The translations under genes and the position numbers were made by a program. The notes below the pieces were generated by a model that saw only the letters and a program-made list of their open reading frames with translations, was not told the DNA's origin and made no database searches. 64,000 bases of DNA from JAIXWP01 sp044371755 (GTDB taxonomy: Bacteria > Bacteroidota > Bacteroidia > Flavobacteriales_D > Sanyastnellaceae): positions 1 through 64,000 of the forward strand of contig JBILSZ010000003.1 in the NCBI GenBank assembly GCA_044371755.1, written 5' to 3'. Of this stretch, positions 16,944 through 23,982 are shown piece after piece (the stretch's first letter is position 1; every line of letters starts with the position of its first letter).

Positions 16944-18050
16944 ATGTACGCGGTATATTTTTTATTTGGCTTAATTGCTTTTGTCTTTCTGTATTACCTC
17001 ATCAAGGTAGTAGGTTGGATTAGGCAATGGAAAAAGGATCAGATTCAATGGCCTGAAGGAGATATTCAAGGTGTTTCGATTGTAGTTCCTTTTCGAAATG
17101 AAAAGGAAAACTTGATAGTATATCTGCCACAACTAGTAAAGCAGTTGAAAGGTTATGAAGATGTTGAACTTATATTTATCAATGATCATTCGACTGATGG
17201 CGGAGAGGAGGTCGTAAGACAAGCAATGGATGCCCAAATTCATTGTTATGATGCCCAATATGACGGAAAAAAGCGTGCGGTGCAACAGGGAGTATCCGTT
17301 GCGAAATATCCATACATCGTTACATTGGATGCTGATATCGAATTGCCATCAAGCTGGCTTGAGGCAATTATCCAAGCGACTCGACTCAATGTTGACTTCG
17401 GGATTTTGCCTTTGATGGTAAAGCCATTATCTGGCTTATTTGCACAATTACAATATGTCGAGTTTCTTTCTCTACTTGCTACTACGGGCGCATCGGCTAT
17501 GGAAGGAAGACCACTCATGTGCAATGGAGCACATTTACTTTTTAAGAAAAAATTTTATGAAAAAAATCAGCACCGGCTCAATTTTGATGTGAGCAGTGGA
17601 GATGATATGTTTTTAATGGAATCGCTTACAGAGGATGATACAATGAACTATTTCACAAATCTATCATTATTGGCGACGATGAATCCAGAGACATCACTTC
17701 GAACGTTGATTCGACAGCGCATACGGTGGGCAGGAAAAACAAGGTATTTGAGGAGCGGGTACATAAGACTTTTCGGAACGGCAGTGGTGTTGTTGCAGGT
17801 TGGCTTTTGGTTTTTATTGGTGCTCTCATTGACTACCGAGTGTTCATTCGGTTTTTTGATACTATTTTTTTTAATAAAAATGTTTTTTGATTTATGGTTG
17901 CTTCAAGTGGCAGCGACTCGATTCAAAATAACATTTTCAACGTCCTATGGTGTATTGCTTTCTTTGGTGTATCCAGTCTACGCATTTCTTATTCCCTTAC
18001 TTTCGCTTTTCGTAACACCCCAATGGAAAGGAAGGAAAATATCGGTTTAG
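16944..18050 (+). CDS. Membrane-associated family 2 glycosyltransferase
   Basis: The 368-residue protein has an N-terminal membrane helix (YAVYFLFGLIAFVFLYYLI), a GT2 catalytic domain and about three C-terminal helices. The domain shows VSIVVPFRNEKENL near residue 42, the nucleotide-binding INDHSTDGG, the DxD motif TLDADIELP, and the acceptor motifs SSGDDMFLMES and a QxxRW-type RQRIRWAGK. The layout fits a processive or lipid-linked sugar transferase such as those of poly-GlcNAc synthase type; donor and acceptor cannot be assigned. I chose the ATG at 16944; a TTG at 16905 would overlap ruvC. The last 28 bp overlap the next gene. Confidence 0.85.
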   Translation: MYAVYFLFGLIAFVFLYYLIKVVGWIRQWKKDQIQWPEGDIQGVSIVVPFRNEKENLIVYLPQLVKQLKGYEDVELIFINDHSTDGGEEVVRQAMDAQIHCYDAQYDGKKRAVQQGVSVAKYPYIVTLDADIELPSSWLEAIIQATRLNVDFGILPLMVKPLSGLFAQLQYVEFLSLLATTGASAMEGRPLMCNGAHLLFKKKFYEKNQHRLNFDVSSGDDMFLMESLTEDDTMNYFTNLSLLATMNPETSLRTLIRQRIRWAGKTRYLRSGYIRLFGTAVVLLQVGFWFLLVLSLTTECSFGFLILFFLIKMFFDLWLLQVAATRFKITFSTSYGVLLSLVYPVYAFLIPLLSLFVTPQWKGRKISV

Positions 18051-19096
18051 GCAGTTCTCGTCGCAGGGCGTGGCGTCGCTTTCGACTTAATTATGCCGCT
18101 ATGGCAGGGTTGGGGGTTATTGTATTTGTTTTTATAATGAGTGTTTTGGGAGCCTTTATTCGACCTGATGCTTCGAAAAATGCAAACGCTCAGCAACTCG
18201 AAATTGCAAAGCAAAAGCCAGGATTTAAGGTGAATATGATTTATTTTGGAGTTCCTGAAAAAGTTGGTTTTTCTGCCTGGTGGGAGGGAGGAGTAGACCA
18301 CTCTGTTGAAAGTTTTGCAGTCGATAGTTTGAATTTTGATGTGTCTGGTAAACTCATATCATATAGGGTTTTTGGTTCAAAGGATTGGCGCATGTTAGAT
18401 TCGGAAGTTTATACCCTAGAAAAGAAGGTTTACTTATTAGGTACCGACAAGTACGGTAGGGATTTATTGTCAAGGCTTATGGCCGGGGCGAAAATCTCTT
18501 TGGCTGTAGGAACAATTGCTGTATTGATTTCCTTGTTGGTCGGTCTATTGTTAGGCTTGTTAGCTGGATATTACAGGGGCTGGGTAGATGCCTTGATAAT
18601 GTGGTTTACGAATGTCGTATGGGCGGTGCCTACATTGTTGTTGGTAATGGCCATTACGTTTGCATTCGGAACTGGATTTTGGAAAGTTTTTTTGGCGGTG
18701 GGTTTGACGATGTGGGTAGAGGTAGCGAGAATTACTCGCGGCCAAGTACTGGGGGTGCGTGAAAAGGAGTACATAGAGGCAGCACTCGCACTCGGATTGA
18801 GTGATTTGCAAATCATTCTAAAACACATTCTGCCTAATATTTGGTCGCCTATCATCGTCATTGCGGCCGCCAATTTCGCTTCAGCAATTCTCATCGAGGC
18901 AGGTTTGAGCTTCCTTGGACTGGGCGCTCAAATACCAGTACCCAGCTGGGGCAATATGATTCGAGAGCATTACTCGTTCATTACCACCGATCTGGCTTAC
19001 CTTGCAATCGTCCCTGGATTAATGATCATGCTTTTAGTGCTTAGTTTCATGATGGTCGGCAACGGTCTTAGAGATGCTTTGGATGTTAAAGCATAA
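18023..19096 (+). CDS. ABC transporter permease, OppC/DppC type (orphan)
   Basis: Inner-membrane subunit of a peptide/nickel-type ABC importer. The 357-residue protein has an OppC N-terminal helix (about 28-46), then an extra-cytoplasmic stretch of about 85 residues, then the LLGTDKYGRDLLSRLMAGAKISL entry into the binding-protein-dependent transport domain. The EAA loop for ATPase contact reads EYIEAALALGLSDLQIILKHILPN. No OppB permease, solute-binding protein or ATPase gene lies beside it. It overlaps the upstream glycosyltransferase gene by 28 bp and precedes fcl, so it is embedded in a polysaccharide group. The start is the ATG at 18023. Confidence 0.92.
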   Translation: MERKENIGLGSSRRRAWRRFRLNYAAMAGLGVIVFVFIMSVLGAFIRPDASKNANAQQLEIAKQKPGFKVNMIYFGVPEKVGFSAWWEGGVDHSVESFAVDSLNFDVSGKLISYRVFGSKDWRMLDSEVYTLEKKVYLLGTDKYGRDLLSRLMAGAKISLAVGTIAVLISLLVGLLLGLLAGYYRGWVDALIMWFTNVVWAVPTLLLVMAITFAFGTGFWKVFLAVGLTMWVEVARITRGQVLGVREKEYIEAALALGLSDLQIILKHILPNIWSPIIVIAAANFASAILIEAGLSFLGLGAQIPVPSWGNMIREHYSFITTDLAYLAIVPGLMIMLLVLSFMMVGNGLRDALDVKA

Positions 19097-19109
19097 AAAC
19101 TTAGGTTTG
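19078..19109 (+). promoter_or_regulatory. Bacteroidota-type promoter for fcl
   Basis: TTTG (19078-19081), 20 nt spacer, then TAGGTTTG (19102-19109). This is the best full -33/-7 match in this part of the window. The ATG follows after only CAAT. Confidence 0.65.
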
Positions 19110-19113
19110 CAAT

Positions 19114-20052
19114 ATGAATCTTGACTCTAAAGTCTACATCGCTGGTCATCGCGGTATGGTGGGAAGCGCTATTGAACGCTTTCTACGAAGCAAAGGCTGT
19201 TCTAATATTATTACCCGCACATCAACTGAGCTGGATCTGCGCAACCAGCAGGCAGTACACGATTTTTTTAAATCAGAACAACCTGATTACGTTTTTTTGG
19301 CAGCCGCCAAAGTCGGTGGAATAATGGCCAATAATACCTATCGCGCTGATTTCATTTATGAAAACCTGATGATAGAGGCAAACATTATTCACGCGGCCTT
19401 TCTGTATAAAGTACAAAAACTACTCTTCCTTGGCTCCTCATGCATCTATCCTAAAATGGCGCCTCAGCCTCTGAAAGAGGAGAGTTTGCTAACGGGATTA
19501 CTAGAGCATACCAACGAGCCTTATGCCATCGCAAAGATCAGTGGTATCAAATTATGTGAGGCCTATCGTGATCAATATGGCTGTAATTTTATTAGTGCCA
19601 TGCCTACCAATTTGTACGGTCCGAATGATAATTATGACCTTCAAAAATCTCACGTATTGCCTGCTATGATTCGTAAGTTTCACAATGCCAAGGTCAACGG
19701 GGCGCCAAGGGTCGAATTATGGGGGGATGGCAGTCCACTGCGTGAATTCCTTCATGTAGACGATCTCGCAGAGGCATGTGTTCACTTGATGGAAAATTAT
19801 GACGAAAAGCTTTTCGTTAATGTTGGCACGGGAACGGATTTGTCGATTAAAGAGTTGTCGATTCTGGTGAAAGATATAATCGGATATGATGGTGAAATAA
19901 TATGGGATAGCTCAAAGCCCAATGGCACTCCACGCAAATTAATGGATGTCTCCCGAATCAATGAGTTTGGCTGGAAGCACAAAATTGATTTACCAACTGG
20001 AATATCAAAGGTTTATGAAGACTTTTTAAAGTTAAATTTACCTACCGAATGA
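19114..20052 (+). CDS. fcl: GDP-L-fucose synthase
   Basis: Epimerase/reductase converting GDP-4-keto-6-deoxymannose to GDP-L-fucose for surface glycans. The 312-residue short-chain dehydrogenase has the NADP loop VYIAGHRGMVGSAI, the Ser/Tyr/Lys triad (FLGSSCIYPKMAPQPLKE; EPYAIAKISGIK), and the typical PTNLYGPNDNYDLQKSHVLPAMIRKF segment. The partner GDP-mannose dehydratase (gmd) is not in the window. The stop overlaps the start of the next gene (ATGA). Confidence 0.95.
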   Translation: MNLDSKVYIAGHRGMVGSAIERFLRSKGCSNIITRTSTELDLRNQQAVHDFFKSEQPDYVFLAAAKVGGIMANNTYRADFIYENLMIEANIIHAAFLYKVQKLLFLGSSCIYPKMAPQPLKEESLLTGLLEHTNEPYAIAKISGIKLCEAYRDQYGCNFISAMPTNLYGPNDNYDLQKSHVLPAMIRKFHNAKVNGAPRVELWGDGSPLREFLHVDDLAEACVHLMENYDEKLFVNVGTGTDLSIKELSILVKDIIGYDGEIIWDSSKPNGTPRKLMDVSRINEFGWKHKIDLPTGISKVYEDFLKLNLPTE

Positions 20053-20065
20053 ACGTTCGTTCGGT
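20044..20065. repeat. 22-bp palindrome across the fcl stop/Wzi-like start
   Basis: Inverted repeat centred at 20054/20055 with one mismatch pair; the core is CCGAATGAACGTTCGTTCGG. It contains the ATG at 20049 and the fcl TGA, and is followed by TTTT. It is nearly identical to the palindrome at 44015-44044. Confidence 0.75.
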
Positions 20066-21527
20066 TTTCATATTAGTGTTTTTTCTTCTGATTTTTTCGG
20101 AAACGTGTAGAGCACAAAACTTATTACCTCTAACCGGAAGGGCATATAGAGAAGTCGAAGCGCATTCTATTCGTAAAAAGCAAAGCGTACACTTAGCTCA
20201 CAGACCGCTGCATGAGTTTTTTTTGGGAGATAGTATTCGAGGAGTCTATTATAATGATTCAGCGAAATACTTCTACGAGCCAATGCTGTTTATCATGCGA
20301 AGGCATTTATTGGAGGTAAAGAAGCCAGGTTATCGCTTATCGCTCGATCCAATTGGTGAATTAGCGCTTGGTTTAGAGTTTCCAGAGTCCGCCATTGCGG
20401 AATTTAAAGGTTTTCAATACGTCAATAATCGTGGAGCTTTCGTGAGTGGTGAGATTGGAAAGAGATTTTCATTTCAAACAGGCTTTTATGAAATGCAAAG
20501 GAAGACCATGTCTTATCAACGGGGTTTCGTAGATAGTACAGGAGTTTTTCCTGGTTATGGTAGAGTAAAGGATTTTAAAATTGGGCAGTATGATCATAAT
20601 ATGAGCTTTGGCAATATGGCTTTTGTCGTAAATGATAATTGGGTGCTTGAGACAGGCTATGGACAGCAGTTTACAGGACATGGCTACAGAAGTTTGTTGG
20701 TAAGCGATGGTGTATTTAGCTATCCTTATATTAGGAGCACCGCTTATTTTTTTAATAAAAAATTGCTGTATTCGAACACCTTTGGCACCATGCAGAACAT
20801 GGAGCGTTTGCCACTTGGAGATGTTCCAGAGTCTCTTTTTCGAAGAAAAGGATATAGCGCAAACTATTTGAGTTTTACCCCAATTTCAAATTTAGAAATA
20901 GGCCTTTTTGAAGCTTCAATGTGGCAAAGGGCGGATAGCACCCGTACCTATAATTTACCATGGAATTATTATCTTCCAGTGATAGGTTTGGCGAGCGGCA
21001 TAGAAGCGGGAGCGCAAAGACAAAACACTATTGTTGGTGCTAACATGCGATATTCTCTTCGCAATGGGGTGTCTATCTATTCACAACTTATGATTGATGA
21101 TTTTTCTTTCATATCCATGGGTTATCAGGCTGGTATTAAGGTGTTTGATTTTTTGATTAAGGGCTTATACATTCAAGCGGAGTATAATAATGTCGATTTG
21201 CGCAATTCTGTGGACCAAGCTTACCAAGATTTTTCTCATTTCAATCAGTATTTAGGACATCCTGGAGGAAGAGACTTGGAGGAGTGGGTGATGATTGCAG
21301 AATATAGATATCGCAAGTTCATTTCAAGAGCTAAGACAAATTGGATAGATTCAAAGACAGCGCAGTATGATCTGCGTCAAACAGAGATAGAAGTGGGGCT
21401 GCAGCTCAATTTGAAGACAAATTTAGAGCTTGTTTTTGGGGCCAGTCAAAGAAAATTTGATAGAGACTATCAGTGGTACTATTTGACATTACGCACCAAT
21501 CTGCACTCGAGGTACTTTGACTTTTAA
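20049..21527 (+). CDS. Wzi/RemB-like outer-membrane protein
   Basis: The 492-residue exported beta-barrel-type protein has a signal peptide (MNVRSVFILVFFLLIFSETCRAQ). Most of the chain is amphipathic strands. The diagnostic stretch around residues 202-228 (TGYGQQFTGHGYRSLLVSD, then SYPYIR) resembles the conserved motif of capsule-assembly Wzi barrels and related gliding-motility proteins. Wzi anchors capsule polysaccharide at the outer membrane; in Bacteroidota the relatives have broader or unknown roles. It overlaps fcl by 4 bp and sits before the WecA-like gene, supporting a polysaccharide link. A divergent paralogue lies at 48242. Confidence 0.75.
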   Translation: MNVRSVFILVFFLLIFSETCRAQNLLPLTGRAYREVEAHSIRKKQSVHLAHRPLHEFFLGDSIRGVYYNDSAKYFYEPMLFIMRRHLLEVKKPGYRLSLDPIGELALGLEFPESAIAEFKGFQYVNNRGAFVSGEIGKRFSFQTGFYEMQRKTMSYQRGFVDSTGVFPGYGRVKDFKIGQYDHNMSFGNMAFVVNDNWVLETGYGQQFTGHGYRSLLVSDGVFSYPYIRSTAYFFNKKLLYSNTFGTMQNMERLPLGDVPESLFRRKGYSANYLSFTPISNLEIGLFEASMWQRADSTRTYNLPWNYYLPVIGLASGIEAGAQRQNTIVGANMRYSLRNGVSIYSQLMIDDFSFISMGYQAGIKVFDFLIKGLYIQAEYNNVDLRNSVDQAYQDFSHFNQYLGHPGGRDLEEWVMIAEYRYRKFISRAKTNWIDSKTAQYDLRQTEIEVGLQLNLKTNLELVFGASQRKFDRDYQWYYLTLRTNLHSRYFDF

Positions 21528-21535
21528 TACATTTG
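21528..21535 (+). promoter_or_regulatory. Predicted -7 box TACATTTG for the WecA-like gene
   Basis: Exact TAnnTTTG match directly after the upstream stop codon, 40 nt before the GTG start at 21576. Confidence 0.5.
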
Positions 21536-21575
21536 CAAATACCTTAGCTAATAGATCGAGTTAATACGGAGCGAC

Positions 21576-22682
21576 GTGAAAGATTTGATATTTTCTTTTT
21601 TAACGGCTTTTTTCATGGTATTGATTGCCATGCCGGCACTTATTAAAGTCGCCAAGCTCAAACACTTGGTTGATGAGCCAGGAGAAGCCCGTAAATTACA
21701 TCGCCGAAGCGTTCCTACAATCGGAGGAATCATGATTTTCGCAGGAACGATTATTAGTTATTCTCTCTGGTTCCCATCACAGTATTCTGGTCAGTTTGGT
21801 GCCAACTATGATATCCTCACAGCCCTAAATGAATTTAAGTATCTCGTAGCATGTATGTTCATTCTTTTCTTTTTAGGATTAAAAGATGACATAATAGGGG
21901 TGAGTCCGAGTAAGAAGTTGTTTGTTCACTTTGTGATTGGTTTTATATTGGTATTTATGGCAGATATTAGGCTTACCGATTTTTGTGGACTTCTTGGTTT
22001 GAATGAAATATCTGATTCGGTGAGTAAGCCATTATCTCTGTTTATTTATATCGTTATTGTCAACGCTATCAACCTTATCGATGGTGTAGATGGATTGGCG
22101 AGTGGCACTAGCTTCATTGGAAGCGTCACTTTTGCCATCTGGTTTTACATCACAGGAGATTTGCCTTTAGCGCTTCTTGCCACGGGATTGGCAGGTTCTT
22201 TACTTGGCTTTTTGTTTTTTAATTGGCAGCCGGCAAAAATATTCATGGGCGATTCAGGCTCATTAATTATCGGAATAGTAATGTACGTAATGGTAATGAA
22301 GCTCATCGAGTTTCCTGCGAGTCGCATGTCTGAATCAATGTTGAATGTTTCCAAACCAGTTTTGTGCATGTCTGTGCTTGCTTATCCGTTGATAGATACT
22401 CTTCGTGTTTTCATCATACGCATGAGTCAAGGTAGGTCACCATTTTCGGCAGATAGAAATCACATTCACCACCGATTACTATCCTTGGGACTGTCGCATC
22501 GTCAAGTGAGTCTGATATTATACGCATATACTTTGTTTGTCATTCTATTGACGTTTATAACACCAGACCGTTCGCCAAACGTATCTTTCCTCATTGTAGG
22601 GGGAGTGGCGGTGTTATTGGCAAACTCGATATTCTGGTTTTCTCCAAAGAAAAAGCCTCAGGACATCCCCAAGGCTTCTTAA
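21576..22682 (+). CDS. Undecaprenyl-phosphate sugar-1-phosphate transferase (WecA/TagO/MraY-like)
   Basis: Polytopic membrane enzyme that transfers a HexNAc-1-phosphate from a UDP-sugar to undecaprenyl phosphate, the first step in O-antigen or other glycan assembly. The 368-residue protein has about ten to eleven helices. The family motifs are LGLKDDIIGVSPSKK (Asp pair), NAINLIDGVDGLASG, KIFMGDSGSLIIG and the HHRL box in DRNHIHHRLLSLG. These cytoplasmic loops are closer to WecA/TagO than to MraY. GTG start at 21576. The 3' end contains a terminator stem. It is likely the initiating transferase for the glycan built by neighbouring genes. Confidence 0.92.
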   Translation: MKDLIFSFLTAFFMVLIAMPALIKVAKLKHLVDEPGEARKLHRRSVPTIGGIMIFAGTIISYSLWFPSQYSGQFGANYDILTALNEFKYLVACMFILFFLGLKDDIIGVSPSKKLFVHFVIGFILVFMADIRLTDFCGLLGLNEISDSVSKPLSLFIYIVIVNAINLIDGVDGLASGTSFIGSVTFAIWFYITGDLPLALLATGLAGSLLGFLFFNWQPAKIFMGDSGSLIIGIVMYVMVMKLIEFPASRMSESMLNVSKPVLCMSVLAYPLIDTLRVFIIRMSQGRSPFSADRNHIHHRLLSLGLSHRQVSLILYAYTLFVILLTFITPDRSPNVSFLIVGGVAVLLANSIFWFSPKKKPQDIPKAS

Positions 22683-22690
22683 TTTTTTTT
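22652..22690 (+). terminator. Rho-independent terminator at the end of the WecA-like gene
   Basis: AAGCCT (22653-22658) pairs with AGGCTT (22672-22677), followed by a T-run. The stem overlaps the last codons and stop of the gene and separates it from the convergent regulator gene. Confidence 0.7.
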
Positions 22691-22704
22691 AGATATATAT
22701 TCTA

Positions 22705-23877
22705 TTAGCTGAAATGCGGAGTAGCGTAGGCCTTCACCATTTTGTCGTCGATGGCTTTTGGAGATAATATAACCAAGCGCTCTATGACGTTTCTGAATTC
22801 ACGAATATTACCCGACCAATCTAATTGCTGCAATGCCTTGATAGCACCGTCAGTTATTTCTTTTTTAGGTTGTGCATAATCTTCGGCTACCAGATTCAAG
22901 AAGTGATCTGCGAGCAAAGGGATATCATCTTTTCTTTCGTTTAGAGAGGGCACGCGAATCACAATCACAGAGAGTCGATGATACAAGTCTTCTCTGAAGT
23001 TACCAGCAGCGATTTCTTTTTTAAGGTCTTTGTTAGTTGCTGCAAAAACCCGAACGTTTACTTTAAAATCTTTATCCCCTCCTACACGTGTAATTTTACT
23101 TTCCTGAAGCGCTCTGAGCACTTTGGCTTGAGCAGATAGCGACATGTCTCCGATTTCATCCAAAAACAATGTTCCGCCGTCAGCCAATTCAAATTTGCCT
23201 TGTCTTGTTTTGATAGCACTGGTGAACGCTCCTTTTTCGTGACCAAATAGTTCACTTTCTATCAGTTCAGAAGGAATAGCGGCACAGTTGACTTCAATAA
23301 AAGCATTGCTGCTGCGAGGGCTTTTCTCGTGAAGCTGACGCGCTACGAGTTCTTTTCCAGAACCATTGCCACCGGTGATTAGTACTCGTGCCTCTGTTGG
23401 GGCTACCGTTTCAATCATTTGTTTGATCTCTTCAATCGCCTTGCTATCGCCGACAATATTAGAGCCGAGTACTTTATTTACTTTTTTGCGAAGCGTTTTG
23501 GTTTCTTTTACCAAAGCAGTTTGGTTGCTTGCATTGCGCACTGTAACCAATACTCTATTGAGGTCTAATGGTTTTTGGATAAAATCATACGCACCTTTTT
23601 TCAATGCTTCTACCGCAGTCTCTACACTACCGTGGCCAGTAATGATAATAACGGGGGCTTCGATTTCTTTTTCTTTCAGTTTTTCCAAGACCTCTATGCC
23701 ATCCATTTTAGGCATCTTGATGTCACAAAATATTAGGTCGTAATTTTCTTTTTCTAGCTTTTTCAGGCCCTGCAAGCCATCTTCGGCTTCGTCTACCTCG
23801 AATGATTCGTATTCTAAAATTTCCTTGAGCGCGCCGCGGATGGCTGCTTCATCATCTATAATGAGAATTTTTGGCAT
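22705..23877 (-). CDS. NtrC-family response regulator lacking the DNA-binding domain
   Basis: The 390-residue protein from the ATG 23877 (MPKILIIDDE) has a receiver domain (1-118; Asp8/Asp9, phospho-acceptor Asp52 in FCDIKMPKMDG, Lys102) and a sigma54-type AAA+ domain. The AAA+ domain (about 138-372) has Walker A GGNGSGKE, Walker B GGTLFLDEIGD, and the arginine-finger region FREDLYHRL. The sigma54-contact loop reads GAFTSA (216-221) instead of GAFTGA. The protein stops at residue 390 right after the AAA+ lid, with no Fis-type helix-turn-helix. No histidine kinase gene is adjacent. A longer in-frame extension upstream is rejected because the receiver starts at this Met. Confidence 0.92.
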   Translation of the reverse strand: MPKILIIDDEAAIRGALKEILEYESFEVDEAEDGLQGLKKLEKENYDLIFCDIKMPKMDGIEVLEKLKEKEIEAPVIIITGHGSVETAVEALKKGAYDFIQKPLDLNRVLVTVRNASNQTALVKETKTLRKKVNKVLGSNIVGDSKAIEEIKQMIETVAPTEARVLITGGNGSGKELVARQLHEKSPRSSNAFIEVNCAAIPSELIESELFGHEKGAFTSAIKTRQGKFELADGGTLFLDEIGDMSLSAQAKVLRALQESKITRVGGDKDFKVNVRVFAATNKDLKKEIAAGNFREDLYHRLSVIVIRVPSLNERKDDIPLLADHFLNLVAEDYAQPKKEITDGAIKALQQLDWSGNIREFRNVIERLVILSPKAIDDKMVKAYATPHFS

Positions 23878-23969
23878 CTTTTTGTTTTTTTCTGGCGTCG
23901 CAATATTCGAGCCTGATAATTTGTGGACGAAAATAGGCAAACAACTTTTTTTAAGTTGCGGAATAAGCA

Positions 23970-23977
23970 TAATTTCG
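23970..23977 (+). promoter_or_regulatory. Candidate -7 box TAATTTCG, 5 nt before the helicase GTG
   Basis: TAnnTTCG variant. The spacer to the GTG at 23983 is CAGAT. Confidence 0.4.
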
Positions 23978-23982
23978 CAGAT

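Noticed and set aside
22705..23877. Regulator truncated by a frameshift
   Set aside because: The stop follows a natural AAA+ lid end, and the next 22 bp run into the terminator of the convergent gene, leaving no room for an HTH domain.
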